Origin: Modestobacter roseus
Lineage (GTDB): Bacteria > Actinomycetota > Actinomycetes > Mycobacteriales > Geodermatophilaceae
Direction of reading: 5' to 3'
NCBI RefSeq assembly: GCF_007994135.1
Contig: NZ_VLKF01000001.1
Coordinates: 4,030,001-4,094,000 of the forward strand
DNA: 64,000 bases
In this document: one piece after another, positions 17,073-24,684 of the stretch
How the letters are laid out: the number at the start of each line of letters is the position of its first letter
Numbering within the stretch: the stretch's first letter is position 1
Position numbers and translations under genes: made by a program
The notes under the pieces: model-generated
Seen by the model: only the letters and a program-made list of their open reading frames with translations
Told to the model about the DNA's origin: nothing
The model's database searches: none

Positions 17073-18218
17073 GCGGTCCCGCCGCGGGCGCCGCTCCCGG
17101 TCGAGCAGCTCCTCGAGCCGGTCGACGTGGTCGGGGAAGGAGAAGTGCGTGGCGGCGTGGGCCGCGCACCGCGCACCGAGCCCCGGGTCGCGCTCCCGCC
17201 AGCCGAGCAGCGCCACCAGCCGTTCGGCGAAGGTCGCGACGTCGGTCTGCGGCACCAGCAGCTCCGTCAGCGGCCCGCTCAGGATCTCCGGCACGCCGCC
17301 GACCGCGGTGGCGAGCACCGGCCGGCCGGTGATCAGGCCCTCCAGCGCCACGCGGCCGAAGGACTCGGGCAGCTGGCTGGGGAAGAGCACGACGTCGGCG
17401 GCGTGCAGCAGGGGGACGACGTCGCGCTGGAGCGGCAGCAGGGTGGCCTGCCCGGTCCGGACGAGGTCGGCCACCCGGGGGGCGAGCGCGGGGTCGGCGG
17501 TGGGCGGGAACTCACCGGCGAGCACCAGGTGTGCGGCGCCGCGCCGTCCGGCGGTGCGGTCCCAGGCGTCGAGGGCGAGCCGGAGGCCCTTGTCCTGCTC
17601 CAGCCGGCCGTAGAACAGCGCGATCGGGACGTCGGCCGGCAGGCCGAGGGCCTGCCGCGCCCGGTCGCGCTCCGGTACGCCGCCGACCGGGTACTGCGCG
17701 GCGGGGACGGCGTTGTGCAGGACGTCGATCCGCCCGGCGGGCAGGCCGTCGTCGACCCAGCGCTGCCGCATGAACTCCGAGACGGCGATGAACCGCCGCA
17801 CCCCCCGGGCGGCGAGGGTGACCAGCGGGCCGCCGCGGAGGGCGTGGTGCAGGTGGCTGACCAGCGGCGTGCCGGAGCGGCGGGCCACCACCTGCCCCCA
17901 GAGGACGTGCTCGAAGCGCTGCAGCCACAGCACGTCGGGCCGGAGCCGGGCGGCGAGCGCGGCGCTGGGCAGCGCGTCGCGGACGGCGGACAGCGCGGTG
18001 ACCGGGGTGGGGGAGCGGAAGGGGTGCGGGCCGTGCAGGGTGATGCCCGCGGCCTCGAGGTCGGCGCGCATGGTCGGCGCCTCCGGGCCGAGCAGCGCGG
18101 GACCGTGCACCAGGTGCACGTCGTGCCCGCGGGCGGCCAGCTCGCGGCCGACCTCCAGCGTGTTGATCTCGATGCCACCGACCCGCTCGAGGGTGTAGAC
18201 CTGCGTCAGGATCCTCAT
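17055..18218 (-). CDS. Family 4 glycosyltransferase
   Basis: 387 residues from ATG 18218 (MRILTQVY), the natural start of a GT-B fold; 43 in-frame upstream codons read as low-complexity. N-domain 'GGIEINTLEVGRELAARGHD', hinge 'IDVLHNAV', C-domain 'PIALFYGRLEQDKGL' and the nucleotide-sugar site 'FPSQLPESFGRVALEGLITG'. These are the GPGTF/GT4 hallmarks, including the E-x7-E type element. Probably a retaining transferase extending a surface glycan. Its 3' end overlaps the flippase gene by 18 bp. Confidence 0.85.
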   Translation of the reverse strand: MRILTQVYTLERVGGIEINTLEVGRELAARGHDVHLVHGPALLGPEAPTMRADLEAAGITLHGPHPFRSPTPVTALSAVRDALPSAALAARLRPDVLWLQRFEHVLWGQVVARRSGTPLVSHLHHALRGGPLVTLAARGVRRFIAVSEFMRQRWVDDGLPAGRIDVLHNAVPAAQYPVGGVPERDRARQALGLPADVPIALFYGRLEQDKGLRLALDAWDRTAGRRGAAHLVLAGEFPPTADPALAPRVADLVRTGQATLLPLQRDVVPLLHAADVVLFPSQLPESFGRVALEGLITGRPVLATAVGGVPEILSGPLTELLVPQTDVATFAERLVALLGWRERDPGLGARCAAHAATHFSFPDHVDRLEELLDRERRPRRDRSALPG

Positions 18219-18310
18219 GACGGCAGCAGGGCGGGGTCCGTGCGGGCGCTGCGCACGAGGAGCCGGAGGGGTCGACCGTCCACGTGTGCAAGCTAGCCGA
18301 GGGGGTGGAC

Positions 18311-19156
18311 GTGCAGGCAGGTGCGGAACCCGGGTGGGTGACCTCACGTCGGCGGGTGCGAGCGGCGGCAGCCGGGCTGCTCGTGGTGGCCGGCGTCGCC
18401 GGGTGCGGTGGGGGCGAAGCGGGGCCGCCCCCGGCCCCCGAGGTGGTCGACCTGGTGGTGGACGGCGAACCGGCGACGGCGGTGGTGCCGCCGGGCACGC
18501 CCCGCGGCCTGGTGCTGTACCTGCACGGCCTCAACGGCGACCACACCGCGCTGGCCAACGGCGACCAGGCCGGCGTGGTGGAGCGGCTCGTCGACGACGG
18601 GTACGTGGTCGCCGCCGCGGACGCCCATCGCAACGCCTTCGGCAACGAGGCCTCGCAGCAGTCCTACGTGACGCTGGCGCAGGAGCTCGCCGACCGGTAC
18701 GGGACGCCGCGCACGTTCCTCATCGCCGAGTCGATGGGCGCGGTGGCCGGGCTGAAGCTGGTGGCCGCCGATGCGATCCCGGACCTGGCGGGGGCGGCGC
18801 TGATCTCGCCGCTGACCGACCTGGCGGTGACGGTCGGCAGCGAGTTCGAGCCGCAGGTCCGGCAGGCCTACGGCGGGGAGCTGCCCACCGGTGCGGAGAA
18901 CCCGGCGGACCTGCCCGCGGAGGAGTTCGCGGGGGAGCACCTGCGGTTCTACCTGGCGGCCGACGACGACTTCGTCGTCTCGGCGCAGAACGCCGATCCG
19001 CTGATCGCCCGGCTGGAGGGGGTCGCGGAGGTCAGCGTGGTGGGGTGCCAGGGCGGGCACGTCGACGCCTCGTGCTTCCAGCCCGACGACCTGGCCACCT
19101 GGTTCGACGGCCTGGCCGGCGGGACCACCGGCGCCGGTCGCCCGTCGGCTGACTGA
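18311..19156 (+). CDS. Lipoprotein alpha/beta-hydrolase
   Basis: 281 residues from GTG 18311, preferred because GAGGGGG lies 5 nt upstream; GTG 18284 and 18338 are in-frame alternatives. After 'TSRRRVRAAAAG' comes a lipobox 'LLVVAGVAGC', so the mature protein should be lipid-anchored outside the membrane. 'GLVLYLHGLNGDHTAL', the nucleophile-type 'FLIAESMGAVAG' and a late 'GGHVDASC' outline an alpha/beta-hydrolase (Ser-Asp-His). The elbow reads ESMG rather than the common GxSxG. Substrate unknown; an esterase acting on acylated glycans would fit the neighbourhood. Confidence 0.75.
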   Translation: MQAGAEPGWVTSRRRVRAAAAGLLVVAGVAGCGGGEAGPPPAPEVVDLVVDGEPATAVVPPGTPRGLVLYLHGLNGDHTALANGDQAGVVERLVDDGYVVAAADAHRNAFGNEASQQSYVTLAQELADRYGTPRTFLIAESMGAVAGLKLVAADAIPDLAGAALISPLTDLAVTVGSEFEPQVRQAYGGELPTGAENPADLPAEEFAGEHLRFYLAADDDFVVSAQNADPLIARLEGVAEVSVVGCQGGHVDASCFQPDDLATWFDGLAGGTTGAGRPSAD

Positions 19157-19170
19157 CGGGCGACCGGCGC
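19131..19170. terminator. Perfect 16-bp hairpin between convergent genes
   Basis: Arms 19131-19146 and 19155-19170 are perfectly complementary. The left arm lies in the last codons of the lipoprotein gene, and the structure ends 4 bp before the convergent GH16 gene. Suitable as a bidirectional terminator. Confidence 0.8.
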
Positions 19171-19174
19171 GGGG

Positions 19175-20305
19175 TCAGCCGCGCTTCCAGGCGGCGACCC
19201 AGTCGATCTGGACGTGGCCGGAGGCGCCGCGGGCGGGGGCCCCGCCGGACAGCTCGGTCTCGGTCTGCAGCACCCAGCGCATCGGGTCGGTCGGGATGGC
19301 CGACCGGTCGGTGGTGGTCCAGGTCTTCCCGTCCATCGCGAACGTGACGGAGTCGGGGGTCCACTCGATGACGGCCGTGCGCCAGCTGGTCATCGACATG
19401 CCGCTGTCCATGTACCAGGCGTTGCGGGACGGGTTGCCGTTGACGTCGTGGGAGTAGCCGTGGGCCTTCCCGCCGACGCTGCCCTCGGGGAAGTCGATCT
19501 CGCCCTCGGCCCAGTTGTCGCTGGCCGGCCACAGCAGCCAGGCGACCTTGTAGCCGGGCACCTGGTCCATCCGGAAGCGGACGGCGTAGCGGCCGTAGGT
19601 CTGGCTGGCGATCGGCGGGGTGAGGGCCATGACCTGCGCGCCGGAGCCGGTGGAGTGCAGGTGCTTGTCCAGGATGCCGCCACTGACGCTGGTGGTGGCG
19701 GCGCTGTTGTACTGGCCGTTCTTCGAGGTGTCGCGGGCGCCGTCGTAGCCGGCCCAGCCGCGGTAGTCGCGGGCGAAGGAGCCCAGCGCCGAGGGGCGGT
19801 CGAAGCCCTCGGAGAGGACGAGGTCCCAGCCGGGCAGGTCGCTGGTGGGCAGCGCCTCGCCGGTGCTGACCGGGGCCGGTGCGGGCGCGGCCACCGGCGC
19901 GGGCGCAGGGACCGGCGCGGGCTGCGGGGCGGGTGCCGGTGCGGGCTTCGGCGCGGGGGCGCTGCTCGAGGGCTTCGGGGCGACCGGAGCCGGCGTGGTG
20001 CCGGTCTGCGGCAGGGTGGTGGCGGGGGCCGGGGCGTCGGTGGAGGAGCCGGTGCCCGGCTGCGGGACGGCGGTGGAGGGCGCGGCGGCGGACGGCGACG
20101 TCACGGGGCGCTCGCCGCGGGAGGCGGGCCGGCTGGGCCGGGCGGCCGGTGCCGGGGCGGTGGCCGACGGGCGGGCGCCGGCGGCGTCGGCGGTCGTCGT
20201 GCCGGACTGGTGCAGCGAGAAGCCGGCACCGCAGAAGGTCGTCACGGCGGCGAAGAACACGGCGAAGAGTCGGCGGCGGCGGCGGGCGAAGCGGGTGCTG
20301 TTCAT
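19175..20305 (-). CDS. Secreted GH16-family glycoside hydrolase, copy 1
   Basis: 376 residues. Signal peptide 'RRRRRLFAVFFAAVTTFCGAG', then a ~110-residue Ala/Pro/Thr linker (APAPKPAPAPAPQPAP), then a GH16 jelly-roll domain from ~residue 155. The catalytic signature is 'EGEIDFPEG' (E-x-D-x-x-E: nucleophile, assisting Asp and acid/base). 'YGRYAVRFRMDQVPGYKVAW' is the usual strand before it. GH16 enzymes cut beta-1,3- or beta-1,4-glucans and galactans; here it may trim the cell's own polysaccharide. A second copy lies directly upstream on the same strand, 132 bp away, without the linker. Confidence 0.87.
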   Translation of the reverse strand: MNSTRFARRRRRLFAVFFAAVTTFCGAGFSLHQSGTTTADAAGARPSATAPAPAARPSRPASRGERPVTSPSAAAPSTAVPQPGTGSSTDAPAPATTLPQTGTTPAPVAPKPSSSAPAPKPAPAPAPQPAPVPAPAPVAAPAPAPVSTGEALPTSDLPGWDLVLSEGFDRPSALGSFARDYRGWAGYDGARDTSKNGQYNSAATTSVSGGILDKHLHSTGSGAQVMALTPPIASQTYGRYAVRFRMDQVPGYKVAWLLWPASDNWAEGEIDFPEGSVGGKAHGYSHDVNGNPSRNAWYMDSGMSMTSWRTAVIEWTPDSVTFAMDGKTWTTTDRSAIPTDPMRWVLQTETELSGGAPARGASGHVQIDWVAAWKRG

Positions 20306-20437
20306 CGCGAGGCAGGTAACCAGAAGTAGCCAAAAAGGTACAGAGCGAATTGGAGAGGGTCCGCCACCCCCTCCACTTTCGTCACATGCGTACCAATGGT
20401 GAACCGTCAGTGACGGAGGGTCACTGGATCGGGTGGA

Positions 20438-21253
20438 TCAGCCCGGTCGCCAGGCCGCCACCCAGTCGACGTACACGTGACCGCTCACCTCGGGGTCGGG
20501 CGGGCCGGCCGTCAGCTCGGTCTCGGTCTGCAGCACCCACCGCATCGGCCGGTGCGGGATGGCGGTGGGCTCGGTCGTCGTCCAGGAGCGGTCGTCGAGG
20601 GTGAAGGTGAGCCGGTCGGGCAGCCACTCGATGGTGGCCACGTGCCACTCGGCCATCGTCGCGCCGGTGTCGACGGTCCAGGCGTTCACGCTCGGGTCGC
20701 CGGCGGTGGAGTGCGAGGCGCCGGCGATCTCGTCGCCGAGGGCACCCTCGGGGAAGTCGATCTCCCCTTCCGTCCACTCGTCGCTGGTCGGCCACAGCAG
20801 CCAGGCGACCTTGTAGCCGGGCACGGTCTCGGTGCGGAAGCGCACGGAGTACCGCCCGTACGTCGAGCCGTCCCACCACTGGCCGTCGGGGGTGGGGGTC
20901 AGCGCCATCACCCGGGGCGTCCCGTTCGCGGTGTGCAGCCGGATGTCCACCAGGCCGTCGTGCACGGTGGTCGTGCCGGCGCTGTCGTACTGCCCCTGCG
21001 TGGCCGCCGGGCGGCCCAGGTGCCGGGAGGTGTCCTGGGCGCCGTCGTAGCCGGCCCAGCCGGGGTAGGTGGTGGCGAACCGGCCCGGACCGGCCGGGGA
21101 GTCGAAGTCCTCGGCGAGCACCAGCTGCCAGCCGGGGAGGTCCCACGCCGGCAGCTCGGTGCTGGGCCCGGCGGTCAGCTGGCTGCCGAGCAGCGCCGCA
21201 CCCGCGAGCAGCCGCCGGAACGGCTGGCTGCTCCTGGGCCGGCCACCGGGCAT
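20438..21253 (-). CDS. Secreted GH16-family glycoside hydrolase, copy 2
   Basis: 271 residues from ATG 21253 with AAGGTG at good spacing. A short N-terminal export segment (RRLLAGAALLGSQLTAG) leads almost directly into the GH16 domain 'LPGWQLVLAEDFDSP', 'YGRYSVRFRTETVPGYKVAW' and the catalytic 'EGEIDFPEG'. It is clearly a tandem paralogue of the gene at 19175-20305, differing mainly by lacking the Pro-rich linker. One copy may be released and the other kept near the wall by its longer stalk; that is inference. Confidence 0.85.
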   Translation of the reverse strand: MPGGRPRSSQPFRRLLAGAALLGSQLTAGPSTELPAWDLPGWQLVLAEDFDSPAGPGRFATTYPGWAGYDGAQDTSRHLGRPAATQGQYDSAGTTTVHDGLVDIRLHTANGTPRVMALTPTPDGQWWDGSTYGRYSVRFRTETVPGYKVAWLLWPTSDEWTEGEIDFPEGALGDEIAGASHSTAGDPSVNAWTVDTGATMAEWHVATIEWLPDRLTFTLDDRSWTTTEPTAIPHRPMRWVLQTETELTAGPPDPEVSGHVYVDWVAAWRPG

Positions 21254-21388
21254 GCGGCACCTTAACCACGGGAGGCCCCGGAACGGCCCGGTCTGCTGCG
21301 CGGCTACCCGCTGACGGCGGCCGATCACCTGATCCGGTCGGCTCGCCCGCGCTCCGCGTGGGGGCGGGCCGACCGGGGTGGACGGACC

Positions 21389-21394
21389 TACAGT
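21389..21394 (+). promoter_or_regulatory. Candidate -10 element (TACAGT)
   Basis: TACAGT, 55 bp upstream of the start at 21450, in the gap between divergent genes. Confidence 0.4.
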
Positions 21395-21449
21395 GGGTGG
21401 GCGACGGCGGGGTTCGCCGTCGTCCCGCTCCCCCCGGAGGGTGTTTCCG

Positions 21450-21686
21450 GTGCCACCTGTGCCAGATCCCGCGCCCGAGCGACGGGTGCCGCCGCGCCGT
21501 CCGCTCACGGCGGTCGGTGACGTGCCCGCCGGTGCGCAGGGGGCGGCCGGCGGACGGCCCTGCTCGTCGTGCGGGCACGGGAAGGTCGCGCACGAGCACT
21601 ACCGCCGCGGCAGCGACTGCGCGCTCTGCGGGTGCGCCCGGTACTCCCGCCCGCTGCTGAGCCGGTTGCTGCCCGGCCGGCGCTGA
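21450..21686 (+). CDS. Small Cys/His protein, putative zinc-binding, copy 2
   Basis: 78 residues from GTG 21450, with GGAGGG eight nt upstream; GTG 21441 is too close to that site. The conserved part reads 'CSSCGHGKVAHEHYRRGSDC' then 'ALCGCARY', the same CxxCGHxxxxHxHxRRGSDCxLCxCAR pattern as at 13727-13966. The N-terminal half is Pro/Arg-rich and unrelated. Unknown function; the invariant Cys and His residues suggest one zinc ion. Confidence 0.7.
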   Translation: MPPVPDPAPERRVPPRRPLTAVGDVPAGAQGAAGGRPCSSCGHGKVAHEHYRRGSDCALCGCARYSRPLLSRLLPGRR

Positions 21687-21707
21687 CCTGCTGGGCTCGC
21701 GACCGGC

Positions 21708-21772
21708 GAGAACGCGAACTGCCGAGAACGCGAACTGCCCCGCGCCGCCGGGACTCGGCGACACGGGGCAGT
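21708..21772 (+). terminator. Terminator-like hairpin preceded by a 16-bp tandem duplication
   Basis: ACTGCCCCG (21734-21742) pairs with CGGGGCAGT (21764-21772), with an inner CGCCG/CGGCG stem. Just upstream, 16 bp (21708-21723) is repeated exactly at 21724-21739, so the first bases of the left arm are present twice. The stem start matches the hairpin at 2697 (GAACTGCCCCG). Confidence 0.65.
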
Positions 21773-21841
21773 GTCCGTGGGGGGGGCGCGGCGACGATGC
21801 CGATCCGGGTGTCCGCCGCGCCGCGGCGGGAGTCGGTCAGG

Positions 21842-22345
21842 TCAGCGACGGGTGCCGCTGTAGCGGATGACCTGGCCGCCGCCGACGCTGCGCGCGGCGG
21901 TGAGGCACAGGGTGGCGCGGCGGTGCACCTCGCCGGCGGGGGCCTCCGGGCTCAGCCCGGCGATGCCCGCAGCCGCGGTGAGGCCGGGAACACCCTCGTT
22001 GGCGACGGCGTCGACCAGCCGGTGCGCGGCGATCTCGGCGTCGGGGGAGAGGCCGTTCAGCAGGAAGGCGAACTCGGCCGGGCCGGAGCGGGCCAGCCAG
22101 TCGTCGCCGCGGACGGAGCGGGAGAACATCGCCGCGATCTGGTCGAGCTGGGAGCCGGGCATCGGCCAGCCGGTGTCCCGGCGCAGCAGCCCGATGAGGA
22201 CCAGCGTGGCCGGGGCGCGGTCGGTGCTGACGGCGCGCTCGCTGATGCGGTCGAAGAGCGCCGCGCGGGGCGGCAGCAGGGTGATGGCGTCGGCCGCGTC
22301 GAGCTGTGAGCTCTCGGGCGCAACCGGGTTGAGGGCGATCGGCAT
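21842..22345 (-). CDS. Degenerate GGDEF-domain protein
   Basis: 167 residues, essentially one domain. 'DAITLLPPRAALFDRI' corresponds to the DxLTGLxNRxxxxxxL start of GGDEF domains, 'LVLIGLLRRDTG' to the metal-binding strand, 'MFSRSVRGDDWLARSGPAEF' to the region around the active site, and the end to 'AS-GIA...RRA...A'. The active-site GG(D/E)EF is replaced by SGPAEF and the strand Asp residues are missing, so diguanylate cyclase activity is not expected. It may be a structural or nucleotide-sensing relic. It is divergent from the GGDEF-like/glycosyltransferase fusion at 22696. Confidence 0.72.
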   Translation of the reverse strand: MPIALNPVAPESSQLDAADAITLLPPRAALFDRISERAVSTDRAPATLVLIGLLRRDTGWPMPGSQLDQIAAMFSRSVRGDDWLARSGPAEFAFLLNGLSPDAEIAAHRLVDAVANEGVPGLTAAAGIAGLSPEAPAGEVHRRATLCLTAARSVGGGQVIRYSGTRR

Positions 22346-22695
22346 ACCGCTCTGGTCGTCCCCGTGGTGGCCCCGGTTGAGCGGCGCCCCGGCCGGCTCA
22401 CCCCTCCGAGGGAGACCGGCGGACGACGGCGTTTCCCGGGGAACCGTGGACGTCGTGACGCACCGTCGCAGTCACGCACGAGCAGCGGTCGATCACGCTG
22501 CGTCGACCGAGTGGGTGATGTCACTCCGGAACGGGTGACGTTGCGTGACACCGTCCACCGATCAGGCGATACCGGGCCGTCCGGATGTCCCCGTTGAGTG
22601 GCGGTGCGCGGGTCGAACGGCCCGGACGGCGTCGAAGCCGGTCACGCAGCGTTGCGGGCGCCACCGAGCTCGACCGACCTCCGGGGTGACACCGA
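22346..22695. promoter_or_regulatory. 350-bp divergent control region between the two GGDEF-like genes
   Basis: No gene is seen. The stretch is rich in TCACG and GTGAC words. ATCACGCTGCGTCGA (22492-22506) matches the published BldD/c-di-GMP box NTNACNC(A/T)GNGTNAN at all but one position. GAACGGGTGAC (22529-22539) is one copy of the box found upstream of other polysaccharide genes in this window. GAGTG...CACTC forms a small palindrome near 22510. Confidence 0.45.
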
Positions 22696-24684
22696 GTGAC
22701 CACGACCCTGCCCACACCGCCGTCCGCGGACGAGGCGCAGCGCCGGGCCGGCCGGCCGCGCGTCCGTGTCGGCTCCCGGGCCCGCCGCCACCCGGCGCAG
22801 CAGGGCCCCCGGGAGCTGCCCGCCCAGGCCTGGCTCGACGGGCTCCCCGGCCGGCCGTCGCCGTGGACCGCGCTGGTGCCCCGCTCCCTGCGCCCCCGGG
22901 CCACCGTCGTGGCGCTCGACTGGGCCGAGCGCGAGCAGGTGCTGGCCGAGCACGGCCCGGCCGCCGTGCGGGAGGTCGCCGCGCGGCTCGCCGACGCCGT
23001 CCGCACCGCCCTGCCCGCCGCGGACGCCCCGGTGGTCACCGCCGACGGGCAGGTGCTGGCCCCGGTGGGCGCCCGCCGTCCGGGCCCGCTGAAGCAGGCG
23101 CTGCAGCAGCTGGTCGACCGGCTGCGCGCCGAGGGCGTGCCGCTGGCCGGCACCACCCTGTCGATCACCCCGGCCGTCGGCTGGGGCGCCGCCCCGGCGA
23201 TCGGGCCGCGCCCGGTGCCCGAGCTGGTGGCGCAGGCGCTGGAGGCCGCGGGCCAGGCCCGCGCCCGGCTGGACGCCGTCCCGGTGGCGTGGACGCCGCA
23301 GACCGACACCGGCCGCCGGCTGCTGGGCCACCGCACCCGCCGGCAGGTGCTGCTGACCAGCCTGGTCGCGCTCACCTGGCCGCTGGGCGTCGTCCTGGCC
23401 TCGCTGACGCTGGGCGTCGAGCCGGCGGACTGGGTGTTCCGGGTCGTCGTCCTGGGGCTGCTGCTCACCGCGGCCACGCTGTGGCTGGAGAGCGTGCTGG
23501 CGCTGCCCGCCGCGCCCCTGCCGCCGCTGCCCGAGGGCCGGCGGCCGCGGCTGACCGCGGTGATCCCGGCCGACCTGCCCAACGAGGCGGCCACCATCGT
23601 CGAGACGGTGCACGCCTTCCTGCGCGTCGACTACGCCGAGGCCGAGGTGATCGTCGCCTACAACACCCCGCGGCCGCTGCCGGTCGAGGCGGAGCTGCGG
23701 GCGCTGGCGGCGGCGCACGAGCGGCTGACCGTGCTGCACGTGCCGTTCAGCCGCTCGAAGGCGCAGAACGTGAACGCCGCGCTGCAGGTGGCCGGCGGTG
23801 AGGTCATCGGGGTCTTCGACGCCGACCACCACCCGGCGCCGGACTCCTTCGCCCGGGCCGCGGCCTGGATCGCCGGCGGGGCCGACGTCGTGCAGGGCCG
23901 CTGCGTGATCCGCAACAGCGACGAGTCGCCGGTCAGCGCGCTGGTGGCCCGGGAGTTCGACGTGATCTACGGGGTGAGCCACCTGGGCCGCGCGCGGCTG
24001 CACGGGTTCGCCATCTTCGGCGGCTCCAACGGCTGGTTCCGCGCCGACCTGCTGCGCCGGCTGCTGCTGCGCACCGACATGCTCACCGAGGACATCGACG
24101 TCTCCATGCGGGCGCTGCTCGCCGGCGCCGAGCTGGTCTACGACCCGGAGATGCGCTCCACGGAGCTGGCGCCGGTGACGGTGGCCCGCTGGTGGCGGCA
24201 GCGCGCCCGCTGGGCGCAGGGCTGGTTCCAGGTGTCGCTGGCCCGGCTCGGCGCGATCGTGACCAGCCCGCGGCTGGCGCTGCGGCAGCGGGTCGGGGCC
24301 GCGGTGCTGCTGGGCTGGCGCGAGGTGACGCCGTGGCTGAGCCTGGCCGTGCTGCCGCTGCTGGTGTGGTCGACCTGGTTCGACGGCACCCCGGGCATCC
24401 CGCTGAACGTGCCCTCGCTGGTGCTGGCGCTGCTGTTCACCTCGCTGGCCGGGCCGTTCCAGACCTGGGTGGCCTACCGGACGACGCCGGCGGAGCTGCG
24501 CGCCCCGGCCCGGCGGTACGCGGTGTACGCGCTGATGAGCCTGCTCTGGTACGCGGAGCTGAAGAACGTCGTCGCCCGGGTGGCGCAGCTGAAGGAGTGG
24601 CTGGGGGAGCGGCGGTGGGTCACCACCCCGCGCACGACGGGCACCGTCGTCCCGGCCGCGCAGACCGCGGAGGTGGCCGCGTGA
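22696..24684 (+). CDS. Cellulose-synthase-like GT2 membrane glycosyltransferase with degenerate GGDEF-like N-terminus
   Basis: 662 residues. Residues ~64-195 look like a decayed GGDEF domain: 'RATVVALDWAEREQV', 'VREVAARLADAVR', then 'TTLSITPAVGWG' and 'ELVAQALEAAGQAR', with no GGDEF motif (ADGQV in its place). Two helices (~216-238, ~247-265) lead into a GT-A domain with 'VFDADHH' (~375), 'LTEDIDVSMR' (~464) and 'QRARW' (501-505), the D,D,D,QxxRW set of processive synthases. Three or so C-terminal helices follow. No PilZ domain is present. It likely polymerises and exports a glycan, possibly under c-di-GMP-related control via its N-terminus. Coupled by GTGA to an acyltransferase. Confidence 0.82.
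   Translation: MTTTLPTPPSADEAQRRAGRPRVRVGSRARRHPAQQGPRELPAQAWLDGLPGRPSPWTALVPRSLRPRATVVALDWAEREQVLAEHGPAAVREVAARLADAVRTALPAADAPVVTADGQVLAPVGARRPGPLKQALQQLVDRLRAEGVPLAGTTLSITPAVGWGAAPAIGPRPVPELVAQALEAAGQARARLDAVPVAWTPQTDTGRRLLGHRTRRQVLLTSLVALTWPLGVVLASLTLGVEPADWVFRVVVLGLLLTAATLWLESVLALPAAPLPPLPEGRRPRLTAVIPADLPNEAATIVETVHAFLRVDYAEAEVIVAYNTPRPLPVEAELRALAAAHERLTVLHVPFSRSKAQNVNAALQVAGGEVIGVFDADHHPAPDSFARAAAWIAGGADVVQGRCVIRNSDESPVSALVAREFDVIYGVSHLGRARLHGFAIFGGSNGWFRADLLRRLLLRTDMLTEDIDVSMRALLAGAELVYDPEMRSTELAPVTVARWWRQRARWAQGWFQVSLARLGAIVTSPRLALRQRVGAAVLLGWREVTPWLSLAVLPLLVWSTWFDGTPGIPLNVPSLVLALLFTSLAGPFQTWVAYRTTPAELRAPARRYAVYALMSLLWYAELKNVVARVAQLKEWLGERRWVTTPRTTGTVVPAAQTAEVAA

Noticed and set aside
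20306-20437. Riboswitch (for example ydaO/c-di-AMP) upstream of a GH16 hydrolase
   Set aside because: The 132-bp gap is relatively A/T-rich but I could not match the conserved ydaO core or draw a consistent multi-stem structure.
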